Shown here piece after piece: positions 51,603-60,903 of a stretch of 64,000 bases of DNA (positions are counted from its first letter, which is position 1; every line of letters begins with the position of its first letter). The DNA comes from Streptomyces griseoviridis (lineage in GTDB: Bacteria; Actinomycetota; Actinomycetes; Streptomycetales; Streptomycetaceae). The position numbers and the translations under genes are program-made. Under the pieces are notes generated by a model. It worked only from the letters and a program-made list of their open reading frames with translations, did not search any database and was not told the origin of the DNA. The stretch is from positions 1-64,000 of the forward strand of contig BMSM01000012.1 of assembly GCA_014649155.1 (NCBI GenBank), given 5' to 3'.

Positions 51603-53987
51603 TCATGGCCCGGTGCTGGAGGCGTCCGGGAACGGCCAGGTCACACCGCCGTCGTCGTCCTCGTCCCCGGTGCCGTCCCCCGGGTCGGTGCCGCCGCCGT
51701 CGGGCGGGGTGACGCCCCCGCCGGTCCCCGTGTCGCCGCCGCCGGCGCCGTCGTCGCCGGGGTCGGTCCCGGTGCCGGCCGAGCTGTCGCCGGGGATGCC
51801 GGTGTCGCCGGTGCCGGGCGGGGTGGCGCCCTGGGTGGTGCCGGGGGTCCGGTCGCCGCCGGTCTCCGGGGCGCCGGGGGTGGCGGGGGCGTCGCCGGTG
51901 GGGGAGCCGGTGGCCGACGGGTCGCCGGCGGGGGCCTCGCTCTCGGCGGCACCGCGCTGGAGGCGCAGGTCGAAGGTGCCGACCGGTTCGCCTTCGAGGG
52001 CCTGACGCGTGTACTGGCCCCAGATCTCGGCGGGCGCGCCGCCGCCGTTGATGCGGGCGAGGCCGGTGGCGCCGTAGAGCGGCATGTGGGCGGCGGTCTC
52101 GGGGTCCTGGCCCATCACGGCGACCACGGTGGCCAGCTCGGGGGTGTACCCGGCGAACCAGGCGGCGGTGTCCTCCTCGGCGGTGCCGGTCTTGCCGGCG
52201 GCGGGGCGGCCCGCGGCCTGGGCGGCGGTGGCGGTGCCCTTCTCGACCACACTGCGCAGCACGGAGGTGGTGGTGTCGGCGGCCTGCCGGCTGATCGCCT
52301 GCGTCTCCTTGCGCTCGGGCAGCTCGACCTCGTGGTCGCCGTCCTTCACGACCTTCTCGATCAGCGTGTACGTGCCGTGCCTGCCGTGGTTGGCGAGGGT
52401 GGCGTACGCCTCGGCCATGTCCAGGACGCTGGCCTGGGCGACACCGAGGGCGATGGACGGGCTCTCGACGAGGTCGGGGGTGTCGGCGGGCAGCCCCAGG
52501 TCGACGGCGGTCTCCTTGACCTTGTCGGAGCCGACGTCGACGGCCATCTGCGCGTACACGGCGTTGACGGACTTGTCGGTGGCCTCGCGGACGGTGATCT
52601 GCCCGTAGGAGTGCTGGTCCTCGTTCTCGGGGGCGTAGTGGCCACCGTCCCAGCCCTGCACGGGGCGCTTGTTGGTGCCGTCGTAGAGGGTGTTGGGGGT
52701 GATGGCGCGCCCGCCCTGGGTGAGGGAGCCGTTCTCGACGGCGGAGGCGAGGACGAACGGCTTGAAGGTGGAGCCGACCTGGAAGTCCCGGCGGGTGGCG
52801 TTGGGGGTGTACTGCTTGACGTAGTCGATGCCGTTGTACATCGCCACGACCTTGCCGGTCCTCGGGTCGACGGAGGCGCCGCCGGCCCGGACGTAGGTGT
52901 CGACCTTGCGGTTCTTCCTGTCGAGCCGGGACATCAGCTTGTCGTCGACGGCCTCGACGAAGGCGTCCTGCTTGTCCTTCTCCAGGGTGGTGGTGATGCG
53001 GTAGCCGCCCCGGTCGAGTTCCTCCTCGCCGACGAGGCCGTGGCCGGTGAGGTACTCGTTGACGATGCCGACGATGTAGCCGCGCTGTCCGGACATGCCG
53101 GTGGAGGTGGTGGTCTCCTTCGGCATGGGGAAGGTCTGCCCGGCCCGTTCGGAGGCGGGGAGCCAGCCCTTGTCGACCATGCCGTTCAGGACGTAGTTCC
53201 AGCGGGCCTCGGCGGCGCCCTTGTTCTCGGGGTGGGCGACGACGTCGTACTCGCTGGGCGCGTTGAGGAGCGAGGCGAGGTAGGCGCCCTGGGCGGCGGT
53301 GAGGTCGGTGGCGTCGATGCCGTAGTACGCCTGGGCGGCGGCCTGGATGCCGTAGGCGCCGCGGCCGAAGAAGCTGGTGTTGAGGTAGCCCTCCAGGATC
53401 TCGGCCTTGGACTTCTCCCGGTCGAGCTTGATGGAGATGAAGAACTCCTTCAGCTTGCGGGTGACGGTCTGCTCCTGGGCCAGGTAGTAGTTCTTGACGT
53501 ACTGCTGGGTGATGGTGGAGCCGGACTGCTTGCCCTTGCCGGTGGCGGTGTTCCAGGCGGCGCGGATCATGGCCTGCGGGTCGATGGCGGACTCGGTGTA
53601 GAAGTCGCGGTCCTCGGCGGCGAGGACGGCGTGCTGGGCCTCCTCGGAGATGCCGGAGAGGTCGACGTTCTCCCGGTTGACCTTGCCGTCGCGGGCGAGG
53701 ACGCTGCCGTCGGCGTACAGGTAGACGTTGCTCTGCTTGGTCGCGAGCGCGTTGGCCGCCGGGATCTTGACCAGCGAGTAGCCGAGGAAGAACCCGCCGA
53801 CCAGCAGCACGGCGGCGACCAGGAGGGTGCCGAGCGTGAGGCGCCAGGTCGGGACCAGCCGGCGCCAGCCGGTGCGCCTCTGGCGCTTCGGGCGCTTGTC
53901 CTCGCCGTCGGGTGCGGCGTTGATGGACCGGCTGCTGCGGGCGGCCCAGCCCGGGGCCGGCTGGTTCGGCTGCGGCTCGTCGCTCAT
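51603..53987 (-). CDS. Class A penicillin-binding protein
   Basis: This 794-residue bifunctional peptidoglycan synthase has a cytoplasmic N-terminus (about 50 residues), one transmembrane helix (51-72), a GT51 glycosyltransferase domain with catalytic Glu125 in AAEDRDFYTE and a transpeptidase domain. The transpeptidase motifs are S406TFK, S473VN and K599TG. After about residue 690 it has a long Gly/Pro/Thr/Asp-rich tail that should be disordered outside the membrane. It is divergent from the ABC-2 operon. Confidence 0.95.
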   Translation of the reverse strand: MSDEPQPNQPAPGWAARSSRSINAAPDGEDKRPKRQRRTGWRRLVPTWRLTLGTLLVAAVLLVGGFFLGYSLVKIPAANALATKQSNVYLYADGSVLARDGKVNRENVDLSGISEEAQHAVLAAEDRDFYTESAIDPQAMIRAAWNTATGKGKQSGSTITQQYVKNYYLAQEQTVTRKLKEFFISIKLDREKSKAEILEGYLNTSFFGRGAYGIQAAAQAYYGIDATDLTAAQGAYLASLLNAPSEYDVVAHPENKGAAEARWNYVLNGMVDKGWLPASERAGQTFPMPKETTTSTGMSGQRGYIVGIVNEYLTGHGLVGEEELDRGGYRITTTLEKDKQDAFVEAVDDKLMSRLDRKNRKVDTYVRAGGASVDPRTGKVVAMYNGIDYVKQYTPNATRRDFQVGSTFKPFVLASAVENGSLTQGGRAITPNTLYDGTNKRPVQGWDGGHYAPENEDQHSYGQITVREATDKSVNAVYAQMAVDVGSDKVKETAVDLGLPADTPDLVESPSIALGVAQASVLDMAEAYATLANHGRHGTYTLIEKVVKDGDHEVELPERKETQAISRQAADTTTSVLRSVVEKGTATAAQAAGRPAAGKTGTAEEDTAAWFAGYTPELATVVAVMGQDPETAAHMPLYGATGLARINGGGAPAEIWGQYTRQALEGEPVGTFDLRLQRGAAESEAPAGDPSATGSPTGDAPATPGAPETGGDRTPGTTQGATPPGTGDTGIPGDSSAGTGTDPGDDGAGGGDTGTGGGVTPPDGGGTDPGDGTGDEDDDGGVTWPFPDASSTGP

Positions 53988-54200
53988 GGTGTGCGTAAGG
54001 CTCCTGTGGTGCAGTGCGTCGTACGTCGTGCCCGTACGTCTTCGGCGCGGTTCGCGCGGTTCGGGTGCGCCCCGAGAAGAAGACTGTCGCATCCGCCGTT
54101 CAGTTCCCTCCGCACCGGCCTGCGGAAAACCCGTGGCATGCCTCCATCGGCCGGTACTAGTGTCCTGCGCTTCGGTGCCGGGCGGCGGAGGGGGTGGGGT

Positions 54201-55001
54201 GTGGGCGCGGGGCGGCTGTACGCGGCGGTCGTCGCGGGCGGGTTCCGGCGGTACGCGACGTACCGGGCGGCCACCGCGGCCGGGGTGTTCACCAACACGG
54301 TGTTCGGGCTGATCCTGGTGTACACGTACCTGGCGCTGTGGGCCGAGCGGCCGTCGCTGGGCGGCTACGACCAGGCGCAGGCCGTCACCTACGTGTGGGT
54401 GGGGCAGGCGCTGCTGTCGACGCTGGCCATCGGGGGCGGGGGCGCCGAGACCGAGCTGATGGAACGCATTCGTACGGGCGACATCGCCATCGACCTGTAC
54501 CGGCCGGCCGACCTCCAGCTGTGGTGGCTGGCGGCGGATCTGGGGCGGGCGCTGTTCCAGGCGGTGGGGCGGGGCGTGGTGCCGTTCGCGTTCGGGTGCG
54601 TGTTCTTCCCGGTGAGCCTGCCCGGGGACGTGGGCACCTGGCTGGCGTTCCTGGTGGCGCTGGGACTGGCGATGGTGGTCGGCTTCGGCATCCGGTTCCT
54701 GGTGGCGCTGTCGGCGTTCTGGCTGCTCGACGGGGTGGGAGTGACGCATCTGGCGCTGCTGGTCGGCATGTTCTGCTCGGGGATGATCCTGCCGCTGAAC
54801 GTCTTCCCGGGTGCCCTCGGCGAGGTGGTGCGGCTGCTGCCGTGGTCCGCGCTGCTCCAGGCCCCGGCGGACGTGCTGCTGGGGGAGGCCGATCCGGCGG
54901 GGGTCTTCGTCTTCCAGGCGGGCTGGGCGGTGGTGCTGCTGGCGGCGGGGCGGCTGGTGCAGGCGGCGGCGACGCGACGGGTGGTGGTGCAGGGTGGCTG
55001 A
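54201..55001 (+). CDS. ABC-2 family exporter permease
   Basis: This 266-residue membrane protein has about six helices. ABC-2-type sequence includes YRAATAAGVFTNTVFGLILV and MERIRTGDIAIDLYRPADLQ. The latter block, also seen in the next permease as RVRDGTLDTLLVRPAPVLAQ, is typical of the ABC2_membrane_6 group linked to viologen-type exporters. GTG at 54201 has GGAGGGGG upstream. It is the first gene of a three-gene exporter operon. Confidence 0.85.
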   Translation: MGAGRLYAAVVAGGFRRYATYRAATAAGVFTNTVFGLILVYTYLALWAERPSLGGYDQAQAVTYVWVGQALLSTLAIGGGGAETELMERIRTGDIAIDLYRPADLQLWWLAADLGRALFQAVGRGVVPFAFGCVFFPVSLPGDVGTWLAFLVALGLAMVVGFGIRFLVALSAFWLLDGVGVTHLALLVGMFCSGMILPLNVFPGALGEVVRLLPWSALLQAPADVLLGEADPAGVFVFQAGWAVVLLAAGRLVQAAATRRVVVQGG

Positions 55002-55899
55002 GGGCGGGGCCGGGACCGGGGCGCGGGCCGCGGGGGAGCGGGGTGCGGCGGCCCCGGCGGGCGAGGCGTTCCCGGCGGGCGGCGGGGACGGCCGGGTGCG
55101 GGCGGGGCTGCGGACGTACGGGCTGATCGCCGGGATGTGGATCAGGTCGACGATGGCCTACCGGGCGTCCTTCGTGATGACGGTGGGCGCGAGTTTCGCG
55201 GTGACCGGGCTGGACTTCGTCGCGATCTGGCTGATGTTCTCCCGGGTGGACGCGCTGGGCGGCTGGTCGCTGCCCGAGATCGCGTTCCTCTACGGGCTGT
55301 GCGGGGTCTCCTTCGGGCTGGCCGACCTGGCGATCGGGTCGATGGAGCGGCTGGGGCGCCGGGTGCGGGACGGCACCCTGGACACCCTGCTGGTGCGCCC
55401 GGCGCCGGTGCTGGCGCAGCTGGCCGCCGACCGGTTCGCGCTGCGCCGGGTGGGCCGGGTGGCGCAGGGCGGGCTGGTGCTCGGCTACGCGCTGGCGGCG
55501 CTGGACGTCGGCTGGACGCCGCTGAAGGTGCTGCTGATGCCGGTGACGGTGGTGAGCGGCGCGGCGATCTTCGCCGCGGTGTTCGTGGCGGGGGCGGCGT
55601 TCCAGTTCGTGGCGCAGGACGCGTCGGAGGTGCAGAACGCGTTCACCTACGGCGGGGCGACGCTGTTGCAGTATCCGCCGGTGGTGTTCGGGCAGGAGAT
55701 GGTCCGCGGGGTGACGTTCGTGCTGCCGCTGGCCTTCGTCAACTGGGTGCCCGCGTCGTATGTGCTGGACCGGCCGTACCCGCTGGACCTGCCCGGCTGG
55801 ACGGCGTTCGCGGCACCGCCGGTGGCGGCGGGGTGCTGCGCGCTGGCGGGGCTGGCGTGGCGGGCGGGCCTGCGTTCCTACCGGAGTACGGGGAGTTGA
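54994..55899 (+). CDS. ABC-2 family exporter permease
   Basis: This 301-residue partner permease has a Gly/Ala-rich cytoplasmic N-terminus (about 40 residues), then helices starting at GLIAGMWIRSTMAYRASFVM. The coupling region is LGRRVRDGTLDTLLVRPAPV. The GTG start overlaps the upstream gene by 8 nt, so the two permeases are co-translated and probably form a heterodimer. Confidence 0.85.
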   Translation: MAEGGAGTGARAAGERGAAAPAGEAFPAGGGDGRVRAGLRTYGLIAGMWIRSTMAYRASFVMTVGASFAVTGLDFVAIWLMFSRVDALGGWSLPEIAFLYGLCGVSFGLADLAIGSMERLGRRVRDGTLDTLLVRPAPVLAQLAADRFALRRVGRVAQGGLVLGYALAALDVGWTPLKVLLMPVTVVSGAAIFAAVFVAGAAFQFVAQDASEVQNAFTYGGATLLQYPPVVFGQEMVRGVTFVLPLAFVNWVPASYVLDRPYPLDLPGWTAFAAPPVAAGCCALAGLAWRAGLRSYRSTGS

Positions 55900-55904
55900 G
55901 GGGA

Positions 55905-56888
55905 GTGGACAGCGGCGTGGACGACGAGGGCTTCATCCGGCTGGACGGCGTCGAGAAGGTCTTCGACGTACGGAAGCGGACCGGGTTCCTGCGGCGGGAG
56001 CGGCGCGAGGTGCGGGCCGTGGACGGGCTGTCGTTCACCGTGGCGCGCGGCGAGATGGTGGGGTACATCGGCCCGAACGGCGCCGGCAAGTCGACCACCG
56101 TCAAGATGCTCACCGGCATCCTCACGCCCAGCGGCGGGACGCTGCGGGTGGCGGGCATCGACCCGGCCCGCGAGCGGACCCGGCTGGCCCGCCGGATCGG
56201 CGTCGTCTTCGGGCAGCGCACGACGCTCTGGTGGGACCTGCCGCTGATCGACTCCTACCGGCTGGCGCACCGCATGTACCGCATCCCCGACGCCCGTTAC
56301 CGGGAGAACCTCGACCGCTGCGTCGCACTCCTCGACCTGGGCGCCCTGCTGGACGTGCCGGTGCGGCAGCTCTCCCTGGGGCAGCGGATGCGCGGCGACA
56401 TCGCGGCGGCGCTGCTGCACGACCCGGAGGTGCTCTACCTCGACGAGCCGACCATCGGCCTGGACGTGGTGTCGAAGGCGAGGGTACGCGGCTTCCTGCG
56501 GGACCTGAACGCGGAGCGCGGCACCACGGTCCTGCTCACCACGCACGACCTGACGGACATCGAGCAGCTCTGCTCCCGGGTGATGGTGATCGACCACGGA
56601 CGCCTGATGTACGACGGTCCGCTCGCCGGGCTGCACGAGGCGGGCGAGTCCGAGCGGACCCTGGTGGTGGACCTGGAGCGGGAGCTGCCGCCGATCGACG
56701 CGCCCGCCCCGGCCCGGGTGGTCCGGGTGGAGGGGCCCCGGCAGTGGCTGGCCTTCCCGGCGTCGGCGTCGGCGGCGGACCTGGTCGCGCGGGTCGCCGC
56801 GGCCTACCCGCTGGTCGACCTGTCGGTGCGGGAGCCGGACATCGAGGCGGTGATCGGCCGGATGTACGCGGAGCGGGCGGGCGCGTGA
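55905..56888 (+). CDS. ABC exporter ATP-binding protein
   Basis: This 327-residue ATPase has Walker A GPNGAGKST (57-65), signature LSLGQRMRGDIAAALL, Walker B VLYLDEPTIGLD and the H-loop TTHD. A C-terminal domain of about 85 residues follows the nucleotide-binding domain. GTG at 55905 was chosen because GGGAG lies 9 nt upstream; GTG at 55917 is an alternative. It powers the two upstream ABC-2 permeases. Substrate unknown. Confidence 0.88.
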   Translation: MDSGVDDEGFIRLDGVEKVFDVRKRTGFLRRERREVRAVDGLSFTVARGEMVGYIGPNGAGKSTTVKMLTGILTPSGGTLRVAGIDPARERTRLARRIGVVFGQRTTLWWDLPLIDSYRLAHRMYRIPDARYRENLDRCVALLDLGALLDVPVRQLSLGQRMRGDIAAALLHDPEVLYLDEPTIGLDVVSKARVRGFLRDLNAERGTTVLLTTHDLTDIEQLCSRVMVIDHGRLMYDGPLAGLHEAGESERTLVVDLERELPPIDAPAPARVVRVEGPRQWLAFPASASAADLVARVAAAYPLVDLSVREPDIEAVIGRMYAERAGA

Positions 56889-56938
56889 GCCGCGCCGGCC
56901 GGGCCCCGCGGGGCGTAGTGCCGGGCGCGCCGGAATCG

Positions 56939-56944
56939 TAGGCT
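56939..56944 (+). promoter_or_regulatory. Leaderless-type -10 element for the DUF1707 gene
   Basis: TAGGCT fits TANNNT and ends 7 nt before the GTG at 56952. It is the same hexamer as before rph. Confidence 0.6.
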
Positions 56945-56951
56945 GTCGTCC

Positions 56952-57770
56952 GTGACCGACGACACCCCGGACCTCCGCGCCTCCGACGCCGACCGCGACC
57001 GGGTCGCCGAGGTCCTGCGGGACGCCCTCGCCGAGGGGCGGCTGGACATGGCCGAGTTCGAGGAGCGGCTGGACGCGGCCTACGCGGCCCGCACCTACGG
57101 CGAACTGGCGCCGCTCATCAGGGACCTGCCGGCCGGGGCGGCGGCGACCGAGGTGCCGACGGCCGGGGCGCCGGCCGGGACGGGGGGCTGGGCGGGGCGG
57201 ATCACCGGCGGCGAGGGCTCCTCCGCGTGGGCCGTGGCCGTGCTCTCCGGGTTCCAGCGCAAGGGGCGCTGGCGGGTGCCGAAGCGGTTCAACTGCTTCG
57301 TGTTCTGCGGCGGCGGGGAGATCGACCTGCGCGAGGCGGACTTCGCCGGCCGGGAGGTCGTCGTCAACTGCGTGGCGATCATGGGCGGGGTGAACGTGGT
57401 CGTGCCGCCCGGCGTCGAGGTGCACGTCCGCGGCCTCGGCGTGATGGGCGGCTTCGACCAGGGCGAGGAGGGCGTGCCGGGCGACCCGGGCGCCCCGCGC
57501 GTGATCGTGACCGGGTTCGCCTTCTGGGGCGGGGTCGGGGTGGAGCGCAAGGTGACCCGGGCGGAGCGGCGGCGACTCAAGGAGGAGCGGCGCCGGGAGC
57601 GGCTGGAGCGCGGGGAGGCGCGCAGGGGACTGGACGCCTCGGCGCGCGACGACGTGCGGGACGTCCACCGGTGGATGCCGGACGGCCACCGCGCGATGCC
57701 GGACGGCCACCGGGACGGTCGCGGTGACCACGGCGACCGCCAAGAGCGCCGCCCGCGCGGGGAGGACTGA
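56952..57770 (+). CDS. DUF1707 and LiaF-like domain protein
   Basis: This 272-residue protein starts with a DUF1707 (SHOCT-like) domain: LRASDADRDRVAEVLRDALA and RLDMAEFEERLDAAYAARTY. A beta-helical LiaF-type C-terminal domain follows (FCGGGEIDLREADFAGREVV, NCVAIMGGVNVVVPPGVEV). Such proteins occur near cell-envelope stress genes. The C-terminus is highly charged, with a coiled-coil-like RRRLKEERRRERLERGE stretch and MPDGHR repeats. No transmembrane helix is obvious. Confidence 0.85.
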   Translation: MTDDTPDLRASDADRDRVAEVLRDALAEGRLDMAEFEERLDAAYAARTYGELAPLIRDLPAGAAATEVPTAGAPAGTGGWAGRITGGEGSSAWAVAVLSGFQRKGRWRVPKRFNCFVFCGGGEIDLREADFAGREVVVNCVAIMGGVNVVVPPGVEVHVRGLGVMGGFDQGEEGVPGDPGAPRVIVTGFAFWGGVGVERKVTRAERRRLKEERRRERLERGEARRGLDASARDDVRDVHRWMPDGHRAMPDGHRDGRGDHGDRQERRPRGED

Positions 57771-57805
57771 GCGCGCGGCGGGGAGCCCGAGCGTGCCGCC
57801 GGGGC

Positions 57806-59242
57806 TCAGAGCCGGGCCGGTGCCGCCCCCTTCAGGTCGTCCAGGTCGACGGCCTGTGCCATCCGCGCGTACCCCTGGTCACTGGGGTGCAGATGGTCCC
57901 CGCAGTCGTAGTCGGCGCGCAGCCGGCGCGGGTCGTACGGGTCGCGCAGCGCCTTGTCGAAGTCGGCGACCGCGTCGAAGACCCGGCCGGCGCGGATCTC
58001 CGCGTTGATCCGCTGCCGTATCGCCTCGCGGGCGTCGCTGTAGCCGCGGTGGCCGCCGAACGGCATCAGGGTCGCGCCGGTCACCTTCAGGCCGCGGGCG
58101 TGCGCGCGGGCGACGAGGGCGCGCAGCCCGTCCAGGATCGCGTCGGGGTCGGCGAGGGCGGAGGAGCGCAGGATGTCGTTGACGCCGAGGTCGATCACGA
58201 CGGCCCGGACATTGGTGCGGCCGAGGACGTCCCGGTCGAACCGGTCCAGGCCGCTGGGGTTGTCGGCGGGACCGCCCCGGCCGCCGGCCTGTCCGCCGGT
58301 CAGCACCCGGTTGCCGCTGATCCCCTGGTTGACGACGCTGTAGCGCGGCACGTCCCGGCCCTGCTCGACCGCCGTGCGCAGCCGCGCCGCCAGGACGTCG
58401 GTCCAGCGCCGGTTGGTGTCGGGCGTGGAGGTGGCGCCGTCGGTGATCGAGTCGCCGAGGACCACGACGGTCCCCTCGGCCTCGTTGCTGAACAGGTCCA
58501 GCGCGCTCAGGTAACGCCAGTAGGGGGTCGGGGTGTAGCCGGCGCCGGTGGTGTCCTCGGTACGGTCCCCGGTGGCCAGGTAGCTGGTCTGCCGGGCGTG
58601 CGGGTGGTAGGTGACCGGCCCGGAGGGGCTGGGGGAGTACGTGGTGACCAGGACGTCGGACCCGTAGGGGACCCGGAGCCGTACGGCGTCGCTCAGCACC
58701 TGGCCGCCGGCCGGGACGACGACCCGGGCCGCACCGGAGAAGGTGAGCCGGCGCAGGGTGCCGTCGGCGACCGCGGCGCCGCCGCCGCTGTCGGCCAGGG
58801 CGAGGGTGGCGTGCGTGATGGTCAGCGGGGTGGTGCCGTAGAGGTTGGAGAGGGTGACGCGGGCACTCGTGCCGCCGACGCCGGCGTGCACGACGTTGCG
58901 GACCGAGCGGCCGGCCAGGCCCTTGGCGGCGGTGCCCGGTTCGGCGGCGGCCGGGGAGGCGGACCAGGCGCCGACCCAGGCGCCGGTGGAGGCGGGCGCG
59001 GCGGCGCCGGGCGGGGCCTGCCGCCCGGCCGGCCCGGACGCACGGCCACGGGTGCCGTCGTCGGCCGCGACACCGACGTATATGGCGACGGACAGGGCGA
59101 CGACCGCCGCGAGGACGGCGGCGAGCAGCGCGCGCTGCCGGCCGGGCCGCGGCTCGGACCGCTGGGTGGGTGGGATGGGGGGTACCGGTGGTACCGGGGG
59201 TACGCGGGTCGCCCCCGCGCCCGCGTCATGACCGTGGGTCAT
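57806..59242 (-). CDS. Secreted SGNH/GDSL hydrolase
   Basis: This 478-residue esterase-like protein has a Pro-rich N-terminus (VPPVPPVPPIPPTQ), a transmembrane or signal segment (ALLAAVLAAVVALSVAIYVG) and a beta-sandwich-like domain (WVGAWSASPAAAEPG). The SGNH domain has block I VVLGDSITDG with the catalytic Ser near residue 264, block III DLGVNDIL, and block V DHLHPSDQG with the catalytic His near residue 452. It resembles Streptomyces GDSL lipases and rhamnogalacturonan acetylesterase relatives. Substrate unknown; it should act outside the cell. Confidence 0.9.
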   Translation of the reverse strand: MTHGHDAGAGATRVPPVPPVPPIPPTQRSEPRPGRQRALLAAVLAAVVALSVAIYVGVAADDGTRGRASGPAGRQAPPGAAAPASTGAWVGAWSASPAAAEPGTAAKGLAGRSVRNVVHAGVGGTSARVTLSNLYGTTPLTITHATLALADSGGGAAVADGTLRRLTFSGAARVVVPAGGQVLSDAVRLRVPYGSDVLVTTYSPSPSGPVTYHPHARQTSYLATGDRTEDTTGAGYTPTPYWRYLSALDLFSNEAEGTVVVLGDSITDGATSTPDTNRRWTDVLAARLRTAVEQGRDVPRYSVVNQGISGNRVLTGGQAGGRGGPADNPSGLDRFDRDVLGRTNVRAVVIDLGVNDILRSSALADPDAILDGLRALVARAHARGLKVTGATLMPFGGHRGYSDAREAIRQRINAEIRAGRVFDAVADFDKALRDPYDPRRLRADYDCGDHLHPSDQGYARMAQAVDLDDLKGAAPARL

Positions 59243-59435
59243 GTCGTGCTGGTCTCCTCGGGAGATGGGAGCCCGAGGCTCCGATCTGACGATCCCATGA
59301 TGCGTCATGGGCTGGGGGACGCGAGCGGGCCCCGCCCGTGCTCCCCCTCCGGACAGACGCCGGGAACTTGTGTTCCGTTCCAGGAGTCGGTCAGGAAGGG
59401 ACAATGTGTGAGGGATCACCGGACGGGTGGAGCGG

Positions 59436-60827
59436 ATGGTACGGACGAGAAATGACAGCCCCGGCGATACGGGAGGTGCCGGTGGGCAGCAGGCCCCGCC
59501 CGGCGCCACGGCGAACGGCGCGGCGGCGACGGTGAACCGCACGGCGGCGACGGTGAACCGCGCGATGAACACCTTCAGCCCCGCCGACGAGGAGAAGCGG
59601 CGCGGCGTGCGCCGCATGAAGCTCACCGCCACCGGCCTGCTGCTCCTCGTCGCCCTGGTCTACGTCCTCGCCGAGCTGGCCGCCCACCACGGCGCCGGCG
59701 CCTGGGCGGGCTATGTCTCCGCCGCCGCCGAGGCCGGCATGGTCGGCGCGCTCGCCGACTGGTTCGCGGTGACCGCCCTCTTCCGCCACCCCCTGGGCCT
59801 GCCCATCCCGCACACCGCGATCATCCCGAAGAAGAAGGACCAGCTCGGCGTCTCGCTGGGCGAGTTCGTCGGGGAGAACTTCCTCTCCGAGGACGTCGTA
59901 CGGCAACGGCTGCGGGCCGTCGGCATCGGCTCCCGGCTCGGCGCCTGGCTCGCCGTCCCCGAGCACGCCGACCGGGTGACGGCCGAGCTGTCCGCCGCGC
60001 TGCGCGGCGCCCTGACCGTGCTGCGGGACTCCGACGTCCAGGCCGTGGTGGGGGAGGCGATCACCCGCCGGGCCGGCGCCCAGGAGATCGCGCCCGGCGT
60101 CGGCAAGATGCTGGAGCGGATCGTCACCGACGGCGGCCACCGCCGGGCCGTCGACCTGGTCGTCACCCGCGCCCACGACTGGCTGGTGCTGCACGCCGAC
60201 TCGGTGATGGACGCGGTGCAGGGCGGGGCGCCCGGCTGGACGCCCCGGTTCGTCGACAAGCGGGTCGGCGAGCGCGTCTACAAGGAGCTGCTGCGCTTCG
60301 TCACCGAGATGCGGGACATGCCCGCCCACCCCGCGCGCGGCGCCCTGGACCGGTTCCTGGCCGACTTCGCCGCCGACCTCCAGTCCGACACCGAGACCCG
60401 GGCCCGGGTGGAGCGGCTGAAGACGGAGGTGCTGGGCCGCGGCGAGGTCCAGGACCTGATCGCGTCCGCCTGGACGGCCGTACGGTCCATGATCGTCTCG
60501 GCGGCCGAGGACGAGCGCAGCGAACTGCGCCTCAGGGTCCGCGCCTCGCTGCTGTCGCTGGGTGCCCGGATGGCCTCCGACACCAAGGTGCAGGGCAAGG
60601 TCGACCAGTGGCTGGAGGGCGCGGCCGTCTACGTCGTGACCACCTACCGGCGTGAGATCACCTCGCTGATCACGGACACCGTGGCGAGCTGGGACCCCGA
60701 GCACACCACGAAGAAGATCGAGGCCAACATCGGCCGCGACCTCCAGTTCATCCGGATCAACGGCACGGTGGTCGGCTCGCTCGCCGGGCTGCTGATCTAC
60801 ACGGTCTCCCGCATGCTGGGGGCGTAG
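59436..60827 (+). CDS. DUF445 family membrane protein
   Basis: This 463-residue protein has a low-complexity N-terminus with ATVNRTAATVNR repeats, an N-terminal helix (TGLLLLVALVYVLAELA), a DUF445 core beginning AAAEAGMVGALADWFAVTAL and FRHPLGLPIPHTAIIPKKKD, and a C-terminal helix (TVVGSLAGLLIYTVSRML). ATG at 59436 (GGAG 4 nt upstream) and GTG at 59427 are both possible starts. Function of the family is not established. Confidence 0.85.
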   Translation: MVRTRNDSPGDTGGAGGQQAPPGATANGAAATVNRTAATVNRAMNTFSPADEEKRRGVRRMKLTATGLLLLVALVYVLAELAAHHGAGAWAGYVSAAAEAGMVGALADWFAVTALFRHPLGLPIPHTAIIPKKKDQLGVSLGEFVGENFLSEDVVRQRLRAVGIGSRLGAWLAVPEHADRVTAELSAALRGALTVLRDSDVQAVVGEAITRRAGAQEIAPGVGKMLERIVTDGGHRRAVDLVVTRAHDWLVLHADSVMDAVQGGAPGWTPRFVDKRVGERVYKELLRFVTEMRDMPAHPARGALDRFLADFAADLQSDTETRARVERLKTEVLGRGEVQDLIASAWTAVRSMIVSAAEDERSELRLRVRASLLSLGARMASDTKVQGKVDQWLEGAAVYVVTTYRREITSLITDTVASWDPEHTTKKIEANIGRDLQFIRINGTVVGSLAGLLIYTVSRMLGA

Positions 60828-60903
60828 CGTCCCTCGCGGCGGCGGGCGTGTTCCCTCCGGTGCCGGGCAGACGGGGGGACGTCGCTCGACGGAGAGGGAG
60901 CCC

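Noticed and set aside
54201..56888. ABC-2 operon considered as an antibiotic self-resistance module of a biosynthetic cluster
   Set aside because: No biosynthetic genes are nearby; the permeases match a general exporter subgroup, and flanking genes are cell-envelope functions.
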